Origin: Carya illinoinensis
Lineage: Eukaryota; Streptophyta; Magnoliopsida; Fagales; Juglandaceae
Direction of reading: 5' to 3'
Length of the DNA: 64,000 nucleotides
NCBI RefSeq assembly: GCF_018687715.1
Contig: NC_056760.1
Coordinates: 26,697,501-26,761,500 of the forward strand
Numbering within the stretch: position 1 is the first letter of the stretch; every line of letters begins with the position of its first letter. Positions 12,773 to 23,816 of the stretch are shown one piece after another. The position numbers were made by a program, and so were the translations under genes. A model generated the notes under the pieces. The model was not told the origin of the DNA and did no database searches. It worked only from the letters and a program-made list of their open reading frames with translations.

Positions 12773-14344
12773 TCATGCAAATTAGTGACCTTGTCGTAGA
12801 AAAAGTGTCAACTTACCATGCCCCAGAAGCCCGGGTTATAAATACCAACTCCCCCAGCAGGACAGATATTGGTACCATCTGTGTCACATAGTACCTCCAT
12901 TCGGAGTGCAACCTTATTGCGCTCAAAACAAGATGAGTCGTCAGTGGACAGTGTAAGCGCTGAGTACTCATCCCCAATAATAGACCAAGGGTCAATGTTT
13001 GAGGGGATATTAGGTCCTCCAGCTTCAAAACCTGGAAAAGAAACTTTATGAGTATCCCTAACACTAAAATATAAAGATGGGATCTTGCATTTCAAAAGCT
13101 GGTTGTAGTCTGTAGAAGACAATATGAAAGCCATAATATTTATAGGAAAGTTCAACAAGCGCTTTTCTTTTTTGGACACCAATGCTAAACCAACAGCCAC
13201 ATGGATAGTTGGATCCTAAATATAACCTTAAGAATATCAAAATTATAATATAAATGTTTTAAAAATCTCAGTACTGGGGACTAGCACATATTGAAACGCT
13301 GATTCCACTGGGTCTCTCTCTCTCTCTCTCTCTGTGAATTTCAATAGATGAAGTTTGCAATCTAATGAAGCATGTCAAAATCTTCTTTTACGATTGTAAG
13401 GGTGATCTAGTATTTCAATTTGAACACACAAATGCCAGAAATCAAACAGAAATTAAAACTCGATTTCTTCTTCAGCAAACTCTTTTGTACATTGGAAGTT
13501 CAGAGTATTTAGAAATGACCTCTGTTGCTCACAAGCTCTGCCCACAACCCTCCAGCACCAGCATGGTTAATCTCCTGCAGAAAAGTATTTGAGAGAATGA
13601 ATATTCACCCTAGTCACAAATTGTTATTATACACCCAACCATTGAAGATTCATCATACACATCACGAGGGCTCCCAAATGCCATACTAGTTCAAACCATT
13701 TAGCTTTAGAGACATTTCATAAGATTGACATCAAATAAAGCATGGCTAATCTGATCAATCACGGAATTCCTCACTTTTTAAGAATGCAATTATATTATTG
13801 TGTTCATGTGCATATGAATAAATGAAAATAATCTGTACAGGCCTACTGCATGCAAGTTCAACACAAGTTTTTGGAAAATAGTGGGACCCAATTGAAAAAC
13901 TTCAATTTTTCATGGTGGGTCCATTTTTTTCCAAAGAACCTGTGCGGAGACCATAGGGTTTGCGCACAATTGCACGTGTAAAAACTTGAAGCCAACAAAG
14001 TTACACAACATAGACTGCATCTAGAGCACAAGCAGGAATTCAATATAAAAAATGCGAAAACGATTTAAAAAACAAAAGCAAAAGGCAAGCAATAGAGACA
14101 ACAACATGCAAGAAACTCAATCAGCGTTGAAGAGGATGTTCATAATTCCAGGTCGATAACTAACCTCAAAAAATATTCCAAAAAGTGTTTCGGGTATTGG
14201 CCGTCCCAATGCTTCAGAAGCATTTACAAGAAGAAATGCTGTTTGGTTGGTGTCATCTCCAATAGAAAGACATTGAGGCACAAGCAAACTCCCAATGAAA
14301 ATACAAAGCAGAAGAACACTGTAAGGAACCTTGCAAGAACCCAT
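4430..14344 (-). CDS. ASD1: Alpha-L-arabinofuranosidase, GH51 (17 exons, intact)
   Basis: Predicted secreted cell-wall enzyme releasing terminal alpha-L-arabinose from arabinans and arabinoxylans. Minus-strand exons: 14344-14165, 13574-13520, 13031-12817, 12205-12084, 11987-11834, 11092-11023, 9979-9834, 9718-9673, 9566-9514, 9341-9197, 8616-8504, 8361-8290, 8213-8110, 5976-5920, 5807-5609, 5287-5141, 4579-4430. All introns are GT-AG and phases agree, giving 2028 nt (675 aa plus stop), the usual family length. Residues 1 to about 27 form a signal peptide (hydrophobic VLLLCIFIGSLLV); N33 and N41 are possible glycosylation sites. A carbohydrate-binding-like region follows, then the catalytic barrel with acid/base E387 (GNEDCGK) and nucleophile E462 (FVSEYVVTGKDAG), then a C-terminal beta domain with YGTPSYW and PYSLTAFDLL. 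Intron 13 is the longest (2133 bp). Orthology to Arabidopsis ASD1 rather than ASD2 is inferred. Confidence 0.95.
6448..6470. repeat. Perfect palindrome in intron 13
   Basis: AGGCCAAACAC, central T, GTGTTTGGCCT: 11-bp arms with a single-base centre, inside the largest intron of the hydrolase gene. It could be a MITE remnant or stem; no function is supported. Confidence 0.85.
7250..7295 (-). mobile_element. Possible LINE 3'-end remnant in intron 13
   Basis: On the minus strand the sequence contains ATCAATAAAATTTTGTTTAC followed by CTATCAAAACAAAAA, which resembles the AATAAA plus A-rich tail of plant LINEs. No coding part was recognised upstream, so it would be a very short 5'-truncated copy. 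Confidence 0.35.
10768..11014 (+). mobile_element. TRIM (terminal-repeat retrotransposon in miniature) in intron 6
   Basis: Two 77-bp direct repeats, 10768-10844 and 10938-11014, both start TGTTAA and end TTCATA or TTCACA; I count about 15 mismatches. The target duplication ATGCT flanks the whole unit (10763-10767 and 11015-11019). Right after the left repeat is TGGTATTGGAGTAGAAG, a degenerate tRNA-Met primer site, and before the right repeat is the purine-rich GTGAGAGGGCG. The 93-bp interior has no coding capacity and contains GGTTCGAACCC. This is the standard TRIM layout. The right TSD lies three bases from exon 6, so the element abuts a splice donor of the arabinofuranosidase gene. The LTR divergence implies an old, tolerated insertion. 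Confidence 0.92.
12742..12768. repeat. (AG)n microsatellite, intron 3
   Basis: Uninterrupted AG dinucleotide run of about 27 bp within intron 3 of the hydrolase gene, 48 bp from exon 3. Confidence 0.95.
13313..13333. repeat. (TC)n microsatellite, intron 2
   Basis: Uninterrupted TC run of about 21 bp in intron 2 of the hydrolase gene; on the gene strand it is (GA)n, like the run in intron 3. Confidence 0.95.
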
Positions 14345-14593
14345 CTTCTCCTCAACACATCTACTCTATTGACAACCTTATGAAGAGAAAGGAGCTTATT
14401 CAGTTATATTCTGAGGAATTCAACAGAAAAAGTAGATAGATTGATAAGCAACACTGGACTGACACCTCACAAATTTAGTTGAAAGCGAAATTTAACAGCT
14501 GAGAGTCTTGAGAGCGAGGAGTGACAACAGTGTTGTTGGAAGTGGGAGATTCACTGTTTTTTTTGTCTCTGCCGGAGTTTATTACAACATGAG

Positions 14594-14604
14594 CATTTTA
14601 TAGT
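14594..14604 (-). promoter_or_regulatory. Candidate TATA box of the arabinofuranosidase gene
   Basis: The minus strand reads ACTATAAAATG about 250 bp upstream of the start codon. A start site some 30 bp downstream would give a 5'UTR of about 220 bp. It is the best TATA match in the immediate upstream region; usage is inferred. Confidence 0.5.
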
Positions 14605-14728
14605 TGGGTTCAGAAAGAGTCTTTGCCTTGCTTTCACGTAAGCAGCTACTTTTCGGGCAGAGGATTTCAAGCTACAGCGACTTCCTCGTTTGGTTGGCGG
14701 GCCCTGTTTGCACAGTAATACTATATAA

Positions 14729-14880
14729 AATGAATTTAGATCAAAATTAAAAATTAAATAAAATATTATTTTTAATATTATTATTATTTTAAAATTTTAA
14801 AAATTTAAATTTTATGTAAAAATTTTAAAAAATTGTAATGATGAAATGAGATGATTTTTCAATCTAAACGATCTCGTTTT
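14729..14880. mobile_element. Truncated MITE next to the hydrolase promoter
   Basis: AT-rich DNA ending GAAATGAGATGATTTTTCAATCTAAACGATC with one side like the GTTTGGA...GAGATGA element ends elsewhere in the window. The other end is not clear. Confidence 0.4.
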
Positions 14881-16932
14881 CTAATTTTAGTCTATTTAGG
14901 CTTGGTTTGAATAATAAGTAAAAATGAGATAAATTGAAATAATTTATGACTAGTAATGTAATATTTGAGTTGAAATGAGATTAATTAAAAACTATTTAAG
15001 TTATAATATTTGACAGAATTTCAGAAATAAAAGATAAAAAATTGAATAAAAATATTATAAAGTTAAAATATTTTTATAATATTATTTTTATTTTAAAATT
15101 TGAACTAATATTTATTCCAAAATATTATTCCTACATTTTTCACAATAATTTAAATGAAAATTAAATTATTAGTTAACATATAATTAGTGTAGTTACAAAA
15201 TATGAAAATAAAAATATTATTATTAAAAAAATAATATTATATTTTCATTTTGACTAATTAAATATGAGGTTATGGCTTGAATGGTTTTGGATTTATAGAA
15301 AATATATACTTTTAGCTAAATTTTAGATATAACTTTAAAGAAATCAATGTAACAGTGAAATATATTTTTCACACCTAAAAATAGAAAGATAAAAAAAAAT
15401 TATTAGATAGTTTTAAAGTACGGATGATGTTGTACTCTTTTCCTATCGCAACATATTATCAATGAAGCTTGTTTATGTAAGCACCGATCTTAATTGACAT
15501 TGCATCCGATGGAATAAATGAAATGAAACCGTCTCTATTTGACAAACAATCCCTAAATATTGCACTTCAAAAAGATAGTATGCAGCATTGCCTCTTTGTA
15601 TTCTTTTCAAAAAATTAGTTTTCTTAATTTCAAAAATGTGAGTGAGTTTTGCACTCTTGCTACCAAAAATGACATTTAACACTTTAAAAATAAATAAATA
15701 AATGTTCAGTAATTAGGTCCATGATTAAGATCAACAGCACTAGATAATATATGACATAATTTTTAGAGTCAAACCATATGTAGAGTAAGAATTTTCAAAA
15801 TTTGCTAACATTGGGTTCTAATTGCTCTCAATTTTAGTAATTATTATCAAATTTAAGTTATCACATAATTGTAAAATCACTACTTGTCCCAAAAGTTTAA
15901 ACTGATTGAAAGAGATAGATTTTATTATTTATTTTAGGAAAAATTTAGTTTCAAACACAATTATGTACTAATATGTATATTAATCTATTGTGATTGGTCA
16001 AAAAGTAAATCTTATTAAAAACAGTATTAATTTAAATTTTATATGGTATCAGAACCTCTACTCTGATACCATATAAAATCATCATTAATCTAAAAAACTT
16101 AAATTTATGAGAAGAGAAAGATTTTATTATTTATTTTATATCTTAACAATAATAACTTAGCATCAAAAGATAAAATGATTGATCAACAATCTCACCTTAT
16201 CGCAATAAATACGAGTAAAATAAAATACAAGTTTGTTATAAAGCTGTTTTTCAATTACAAATGGCCACTTGATTATTATTACTTTTTGAATTAAGAAAAC
16301 GAGGGAATAGTAATCATTCACTCTTGAATGTTTCACACTCATTGGTAAAGCATTGTTCACATAATATTTAAAACAATATTAAAGAGATTTGTTTTATGAA
16401 GAGTTGCGTTCACTCCAAGACTATTTTGTTTATTCACATTCTTTCATTTAGGGGGCATCCATCTCATGATCAGGCCATTTTGATAAACACTTGAATAAAT
16501 GTGCCTTCGAGATGTCATTTAAATAATTAAAATTTTGTAAAGCATATAAATTCTCATTCCCCCATGCAATGAGCCACCACAGAATGATCAAACCTGATGG
16601 TGGGTGAACTTTGGGACACCACACCACAATATAGATGAATCCAGCCACCTTATGGTGGCCTATGCTTGATCAACGTGGGATTGCCGGATTCTGCCACCCC
16701 CGCGGTGGTCAAGAGGACTTTGTTAATTTTCTTTCCTTTTTTTTTTCTTTTTTCTTCTTTCTATTTTCAAAATATAAATTATACTTTTTTTTTTAATTAT
16801 TTAAAATTAATTTTTCACATGGTAGTCTCACGAGCTTCCATGTGTTTTCCATTAACTAGGATAGACTTTGATAATACAAAGTCTCTAAATAGAAATTTCA
16901 CAAGCAACGAGTTTCCAACAACCTTAGGGCAG
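14881..16932. other. AT-rich intergenic, no gene seen
   Basis: Low-complexity AT-rich sequence with MITE-like words such as AATGAGATAAATTGAAAT near 14928. No coding frame with recognisable similarity on either strand. Confidence 0.5.
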
Positions 16933-17258
16933 GTTTGGAGTCTCAAATGAGATATGAAATTCTTATATAATTTTATTTTATCTCATCTCATTTTATTCTT
17001 AAATATAATTCAAATACAAAATTTTTAAATTAATCATTAATATAACTTTTTCAAATTTTCAAATAAAAAATAGTTCTAATTTTTTTCAAATCTCCAAATA
17101 AAAATAATATTATAAAACTATATTCTTACAATATTTTAACTTTATAATATTTTTTATTCAATTTTTTCCTTCTCATTTCTCAAAACTTAAAAAATACTCA
17201 AATCAAAGTATCTCACTACTATTTGCAAAATTCTCATTTCATCTTAATCTCCAAACTA
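16933..17258. mobile_element. MITE with inverted ends
   Basis: The left end GGTTTGGAGTCTCAAATGAG is mirrored by the right end CTCATTTCATCTTAATCTCC followed by AAACT. The interior is AT-rich without coding capacity. Ends resemble those at 2735-3103, so both may belong to one family; the target duplication was not resolved. Confidence 0.6.
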
Positions 17259-17385
17259 GTCCAAATAAGGGGTCACTAGTAAAATACTTCCAAACTAAAA
17301 CAACATGAAAAAAATAAAAAATAAAAACCATATTTAAGAAACAAAAATAGATTTGGCCAGCACAGGGCCACCCTATGAGTAAAAA

Positions 17386-17905
17386 CTCTTTGGCTTGTTT
17401 TAAATTGCGGTAGAGTATTAAAAAATGTTTAAATAGCTTTAAAAGTTCTTTAATAAAAAAATCAGATTATTTGAGTGTTATATATTAAAATATTTTTTAA
17501 TCTCAAATAAGCTAAAAAATACATTTGAAGCAAAGTATTATTTTTTTATGTTTTTCCTCAAATGTGTTTTTCTGGATAATGTGGAATGAAATTCAAATTT
17601 TAAAAAGACTGTTAATAAACAAAAATACTCATATAACTTTTAGATAATTAATATAACTTTCAAATTTTTAAAAATTATATTATTTTCAAAAATATTGACA
17701 TAATTTTTAAAAACTCAAATAATCATTATTTCTACTCTAGAAAGTATTTTTTTTATTTGTTTTCAAATAAATGTAACATGTTTTAAAGTACTTTAAATAT
17801 ATGATTACGAAATAGTAAATAATTTTTTAACATTAGAATTTATTACTTAAATTATACGCTACAAGCCATAAAATTATAAGTTATATTTTTTATAACAATC
17901 CTAAA
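17386..17905. mobile_element. Member 1 of a 0.5-kb MITE family
   Basis: Shares with the elements at 19815 and 20458 the ordered words GTATTAAAAAATGTTTAAATAG, ATATTAAAATA, AATCTCAAATAA, CTCAAATGTG and a tail CTAAAG...TATAAGTTATATTTTTTATA. It is the most diverged of the three and its ends are approximate. Confidence 0.55.
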
Positions 17906-17944
17906 GATGAACATTGCGGCGATATCACGTCTCTTTTTTCGGTA

Positions 17945-18070
17945 TGCATAAATTTTTTTTTATAATAAAATGGAAATTTCATTAATGCAATAGGCATTCA
18001 ATCATTACAGGAGATTGAACTGTAGTTCCTCGTAGTGCTTCGTTGGCCAGTAGATGAGTTGGCATTCCCC
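17945..18070 (-). mobile_element. Possible retroposon 3' tail
   Basis: Minus strand ends with ATTGCATTAATGAAATTTCC, ATTTTATTATAAAAAAAAA, an A-rich tail like that of a LINE or SINE. No protein similarity was recognised ahead of it. Weak call. Confidence 0.25.
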
Positions 18071-19086
18071 ATCTTGCATTAAAATGAAAAAACAAACACA
18101 GAGAGCAAACAAACGAATACAGTGAATTGTATATATAATAGCTTAGGGTAGTGGACAAGGTGACTAATCTAACTTCTAGTTGAGGTTTAGGCCAAAATTA
18201 CAACCGTGACATATTTTATCATAGTTAGGGCAACCATTCGAAGATATTTCTGAGCTAACAAGAGTTGGTGCTAAGTGATGATTAATAATACTTTCAACTA
18301 GACTTACATATATGGCAATGGTTGCTTCAACTTTTCACAAGTGATAAGATTGTTTACAAATATGAGATATAGTTTTTAGTCAAATAAATATATGGAACAT
18401 CAAACAAGAACATAACAAAGAGGGTGAAGGGAGCTCAAAAAGCACCTCATAACAATCAAAATAGTGATAGGTTTTTTTATTTGAGGTTGGATGTTGAGGA
18501 TAAAGTCTCGACTAATCTTAAGGGTGCACAAGTTTTCAATAAGGAGTTTCCCGCAAATGCAACTCATGTATTCAAGAAAAACTTCCCATAATCTGATAAT
18601 CCTTAGCAATTGTTTACATCCAAGAGGGTTTGAACTTTAAATCTGGAGGAACCAAGACCGAATCTGTCAGAGCTCAAAATAGTGACAATTAAAAAATAGA
18701 GGAAAAATAAAGTTAAATGTGTTGAAAATGTGACCACGGTAGCATTATCCCATGGATAGAGATCCTCTAGAGTTTTTGACTAAATTCTAATATCAAGATT
18801 AAGAGAAAGATAGATACATAAATAGCTTTCATAGCACTTTTGAATATTTGATTTTGCTTAAGTAATTCACTTGGGCAACCATTAATGTTGTGAAAAACTT
18901 CATGTATCTATTTCTCTTTCTCTCACTCTAAAGCTTAGAGTTTTGTTAAGAATTCTAGGAGATCCAATCCTCCTCCCATGACTTCCGGTTTTGGGCTGCT
19001 TTCATTACTTTAAAAATTTCGGTTTAGTGGAGAATGTTGCCACTAAAGAGCATTAAAAAAAAAAAAGCCAATTTTGGGCTACTTGC
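18071..19086. other. Intergenic, no gene seen
   Basis: Mixed AT-rich sequence; I see no convincing frame. Part near 18960-19080 could be an extension of the dead LINE that follows. Confidence 0.4.
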
Positions 19087-19660
19087 AACTTCCAAGATTG
19101 ATATCCAAGGAACAGGTAGCATTCTTGAAAGGGTGAAGTATTTAATACAACACCTCAGTCACTCAAAGTTGGTACAAAAGATTAATAAAATAGTAAGTGG
19201 ATGAAAGTGGATATGTCACCACAACAAATCCAAGTTTATTTTACGCTTACATTTTTGGGTCGAAATGAAAACCATCACAAAATGGTATTTTAATTTGATA
19301 TCTATCACAAATTTGACTTTTTATGACGATTATGTTGTTGTGACTGTTATGTTTTTATGTGCCTCACAAAAATTGTAAAATTGTAGTGCAATCAAGGCAT
19401 ATGACAAATGGGATTGAAGATTTATACTTGATATCCTTACGGAGTTTGGGTGTTCTCAAGTTTGGATTAAGATTATTCTAATTACATCTCCATTCCCTTC
19501 TTTCCAATTGTAATAAATGGGACTTACAAAGGTTTATTGAAGTCCTGATCACCAGTAATTAGCTAGACGGGATGCATGACTATCCCTTCGTATCTATCAT
19601 AGATGCTACGTATGCAAATGACCATCATTTTTCTGAAGATAAATAATTTGTGTAACTTTA
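19087..19660 (+). pseudogene. LINE reverse-transcriptase relic, split by a MITE
   Basis: Before the break the frame reads LISKEQVAFLKG and later NTSVTQSWYKRLIK, like the QSAFI/QELVH region of plant LINE RT. After it comes KAYDKWD, then FILDILTEFGCSQVWIKIIL, the palm region after motif A, and further on YANDHHF, a degraded YADD box. Stops and frame shifts are frequent and the stretch between GTYKGL and YAND is deleted. It is a short dead fragment. Confidence 0.7.
19217..19388. mobile_element. Small CACTA-like MITE in the LINE relic
   Basis: Left end CACCACAACAAATCC and right end AATTGTAGTG (reverse complement CACTACAATT) resemble CACTA transposon termini. The 172-bp interior has subterminal words such as CACAAAAT and CACAAATTTG. 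Coding similarity of the LINE resumes right after it. A 3-bp target duplication is not clear. Confidence 0.5.
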
Positions 19661-19814
19661 GATACGTGAATCTCCCAAACTCATTTTGAAAAAAATGAAT
19701 AAATATGAGATTTAAATGAAAAAAAAATCTATTTTTTAATTGTAGGTCTCATAGAAAAAAAAAAAAAACGTACAATATATACAAGACTTGCACATATAGT
19801 ACGTATAAGACTAT

Positions 19815-20284
19815 GGGTTTGTTTGGAGTTGTAATAGGAGTCTTAAAAAGTATTTAAATACTCTTTAAAACTCTTTAATGGAAAAATTAGGTTATTTGTG
19901 TGTTACATATTAAAATACTTTTAATTTCAAATAAATTAAAAAGTATTTTTCCTCAAATGTGCATTTTCATATAATACGAAACGCAATCCGAATTTTGAAA
20001 AGATTGTCCATGGAAGAAATTGCCGTACTATTTTCAGATAATTACAATTTTCAAACTTTCAAATATATGATCATAATTTTTAAAAATTCAAATAATTGTA
20101 ATTTCTATATCAAAAATTACTTTTTTTAATTTATTTTTAAACAAACGTAACATATTTGAAAGGGGTTTAAACATTAGTTACTAAACAGTAAATAACTTTT
20201 TAATAATAGAACTTATTACTTAAGTTATAAACTATAAATTCTAAAGATATAAGCTATATTTTCTACCGCAATGTCAAACATGTA
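19815..20284. mobile_element. Member 2 of the 0.5-kb MITE family
   Basis: Starts TTTGTTTGGAGTTGTAATAG and ends GCAATGTCAAACATG, roughly inverted. The interior aligns by eye with 20458-20947 over its full length, including ACTAAACAGTAAATAACTTT. Noncoding. Confidence 0.65.
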
Positions 20285-20457
20285 CTATATCTAACATTAC
20301 TCTTTTATAAATAATTTGAAAGATGTTATGCAATCATATGTAGAAGAAAAAACCTACTCTGTTGCTAGTTTCTTTAGGTTTCTTTAAACTACACAGCACA
20401 CCCAATGTGTTTGCTTGGTGGGAGAATTTGCTTCTGGCATCGTTTGTTACTTCCTAA

Positions 20458-20947
20458 GGGCCTGCTTGAGATTATGTAGTCTTAAAAAGTGCTTAAATAG
20501 TTTTAAAAAAAAATTAATAGAAAAATTATGTTATTTAGATATTACATATTAAAATACTTTTTAATCTTAAATAATTTAAAAAGTATGTTTGGTGAAAAAT
20601 ATTATTTTGGTGCATTTCCTCAAACATACTCTTCCATATAATAAATAATGTAATTCGAATTTTGAAAAGACTGTCAATGGTGAAAATACTAATACATATT
20701 TATAATAATTATAATTTTTAAACTTTTAAGGATATGATCATAATCTTTAAAAAATTAAATTATTGTATTTTCTACATCAGAAAGTGCACTTTTTAAATTT
20801 GTTTTTAAACAAATATAATATGTTTGAAAGTATTTTAAACACGTGATTACTAAACAGTACATAACTTTTTAATAGTAAAACTTATTATTTAAACTATAAG
20901 TCCTAAAGTTATAAATTATATTTTTCACTATAATCTCAAACATGCAC
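20458..20947. mobile_element. Member 3 of the 0.5-kb MITE family
   Basis: The best-preserved ends: left GCCTGCTTGAGATTATGTAG and right CACTATAATCTCAAACATGC are inverted repeats of about 20 bp. No coding capacity. Terminal repeat length and absence of a TA duplication suggest hAT-type, which is inference. Confidence 0.7.
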
Positions 20948-21076
20948 TTAATACCATCGAATATAACTATGTATTTTATGATGCTCTAAAAGATACAATT
21001 ATTCACGAACAGAAAATATCTTGATGCAATTGCTTATATAAAAAATCTGGAATTTGAAAAAATGGTTTGGGGGGGG

Positions 21077-22240
21077 ATGCTCCTGTGTGCAAGGGCAGTT
21101 TATGGGTCTATAAAACATGTAAAGTGAATTGGCAGATAAAATTATAAGATACAGTAGAAATTATAAAAGTAATGATAGAAATCAGATAAGAATCTTAAAA
21201 ATAATTAATATATCAATATTCTTGGTAAAGTAGTATTATCATGTTAGCTAAGAATTGTAAAATATCATGTGTTGCAGCTTCTACTTATATCAAACCCAAT
21301 GATCCTATTGTAAATGCGGCCATATTTTAAACAAGCCCGTTTAGATATTGAGATAAGTTAAGTTTTTTATGAATAGTACTGAATTGAGATGGTGGAATGG
21401 ATTTTGTAGGACCTACCTAAAATGAGTTTAGATGTATTTAAACGTTAAAATAGATTTATATGTATTTATGAAAAGTTGAAAAATATTGTGAGTCTGCATG
21501 TGAAAAGGTGTCGAGTTAAAAAAAATTGTGAAATGAGTTTTGTACGACCCACCTAAAATGAGTTTAGATGTATTTAAATGTTAAGATAGATTTATATGTA
21601 TTTATGGAAAGTTGAAAAATGTTGTGAGTCTACATGTGAAGAGGTGTTGAATTGAAAAGAGTTATGGATCCCACATGTAAATAGGTTTTGAATTAAAATG
21701 AGTTTAGTGATTTGAAGGTTAGGTGTTTAGATGTTAAACTCAACTTAAAATTAGATTAAACTGAGTTCAGTCCAAATTCCAAACGGAACCTTAATTATAT
21801 TGTAATTATCAAGAAAATTTCTATACACGTACATGTGGTTTTAACTTTTCCACAAATCAAACATGTGGTTTCAAAAGTTTATAAATATATTTGTTTTATT
21901 TTAATTTAGATATAACTTTTCATTTTTTTTATTGATTTTTTAATTTTTTTAATATATATTTGTTCTAACTTTTTTTTTTTTACTATTTTTAAATTTTTTT
22001 TAATCTTTTACCATTCATGTCGACATGTCTCTTTCTTATTGATGCTGATGGTGGTCAATGTCCACCTTAGTATTTTCCATCAGTAGACTAACATAATTCT
22101 AACAAATGGATCAATATGAAATTTTAATGTAACTATAGGTACTATTTAAAAGCTTTTTAAATTATAGGTACCAAAAGTCTCCTCTATGCTCCTCTTAGAG
22201 AAACTTGGTGGAGTACTAGTCTCGCCTGCTCTTTGAGTGA
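21077..22240. repeat. Tandem duplication, copy 1
   Basis: Runs from ATGCTCCTGTGTGCAAGGGC to CTGCTCTTTGAGTGA and matches 22266-23430 at an offset of 1189-1190 bp. I see about eight substitutions and one T-run indel. Contains a MITE-like block (21329-21791) with TIR-like ends CCCGTTTAGATATTGAG and CAAATTCCAAACGG. Preceded by a run of nine Gs. Confidence 0.95.
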
Positions 22241-22265
22241 GGGGGGGGGGGGGGGGGGGGGGGGG
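22241..22265. repeat. 25-base poly-G run at the duplication junction
   Basis: Uninterrupted G run exactly between the two duplicate copies. A shorter G run precedes copy 1 and GGGAGG follows copy 2. Confidence 0.98.
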
Positions 22266-23430
22266 ATGCTCCTGTGTGCAAGGGCAGTTTATGGGTCTAT
22301 AAAACATGTAAAGTGAATTGGCAGATAAAATTATAAGATACAGTAGAAATTATAAAAGTAATGATAGAAATCAGATAAGAATCTTAAAAATAATTAATAT
22401 ATCAATATTCTTGGTAAAGTAGTATTATCATGTTAGCTAAGAATTGTAAAATATCATGTGTTGCAGCTTCTACTTATATCAAACCCAATGATCCTATTGT
22501 AAATGCGGCCATATTTTAAACAAGCCCGTTTAGATATTGAGATAAGTTAAGTTTTTTATGAATAGTACTGAATTGAGATGATAGAATGGATTTTGTAGGA
22601 CCTACCTAAAATGAGTTTAGATGTATTTAAATGTTAAAATAGATTTATATGTATTTATGAAAAGTTGAAAAATATTGTGAGTCTGCATGTGAAAAGGTGT
22701 CGAGTTAAAAAAAATTGTGAAATGAGTTTTGTACGACCCACCTAAAATGAGTTTAGATGTATTTAAATGTTAAGATAGATATATATGTATTTATGGAAAG
22801 TTGAAAAATGTTGTGAGTCTGCATGTGAAGAGGTGTTGAATTGAAAAAAGTTATGGATCCCACATGTAAATAGGTTTTGAATTAAAATGAGTTTAGTGAT
22901 TTGAAGGTTAGGTGTTTAGATGTTAAACTCAACTTAAAATTAGATTAAACTGAGTTCAGTTCAAATTCCAAACGGAACCTTAATTATATTGTAATTATCA
23001 AGAAAATTTCTATACACGTACATGTGGTTTTAACTTTTCCACAAATCAAACATGTGGTTTCAAAAGTTTATAAATATATTTGTTTTATTTTAATTTAGAT
23101 ATAACTTTTCATTTTTTTTATTGATTTTTTAATTTTTTTTAATATATATTTGTTCTAACTTTTTTTTTTTTACTATTTTTAAATTTTTTTTAATCTTTTA
23201 CCATTCATGTCGACATGTCTCTTTCTTATTGATGCTGATGGTGGTCAATGTCCACCTTAGTATTTTCCATCAGTAGACTAACATAATTCTAACAAATGGA
23301 TCAATACGAAATTTTAATGTAACTATAGGTACTATTTAAAAGCTTTTTAAATTATAGGTACCAAAAGTCTCCTCTATGCTCCTCTTAGAGAAACTTGGTG
23401 GAGTACTAGTCTCGCCTGCTCTTTGAGTGA
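22266..23430. repeat. Tandem duplication, copy 2
   Basis: Second copy of the 1.17-kb unit. Its last 93 bp or so appear to be LINE A leader sequence, since the sequence runs on into LINE A coding DNA; the same 93 bp are present in copy 1 without the LINE behind them. So the duplication is younger than the LINE insertion, if it is real. Confidence 0.95.
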
Positions 23431-23445
23431 GGGAGGAAGAGGTGG

Positions 23446-23816
23446 TTGGGTACTTGGAAACCTTGTTGGAAATGGAGGACTTGGAGGGAGAGATGGGATC
23501 AGCTAGAGTTAACCACTGAAGAGAATGTTGAGATAGAACTTGGAAAGGAACAGATAGAGAAAGTGTTAGTAGAGGGTGATAGGTGCTTGGTGGGGAAGCT
23601 AATCTCTGAGCGAAGGATGAAAAAGGATGTAATTAGATTAACTTTGACAAAGATCTGGATGTTGAATGGTTCCTTTACCATCCATGAGATCTGCATGAGT
23701 CTGTTTGTAATTTCCTTTGAGATCCTGAGAGATAAAGAGAGAGTTATGGCTAGAACACCATGGTTGTTTGATAGTCATCTTCTTATACTAAAACGTTTCC
23801 ATAGGTTGACCCCCCC
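23446..23816 (+). pseudogene. LINE A ORF1, N-terminal part (DUF4283)
   Basis: Open frame with LTTEENVEIELGKEQIEKVL, then GDRCLVGKLISERRMKKDV, FVISFE, KERVMARTPWLFDSHLLILK. This is the DUF4283 region of plant LINE ORF1 RNA-binding proteins. The frame ends at the solo LTR and the remainder resumes at 25105. The true start codon is not fixed; an ATG at 23446 opens the frame. Confidence 0.75.

Noticed and set aside
14117..14164. Extension of the first hydrolase exon to the in-frame stop near 14119
   Set aside because: A GT donor after TTTTTTGAG at 14165 joins in phase with exon 2 (EINHAGAGGLWAELVS), which matches the family; the extension does not.
21329..21791. LTR pair reading of the 1.17-kb duplication
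   Set aside because: The units have no TG...CA ends, no primer site and no target duplication, and they are adjacent without an internal region.
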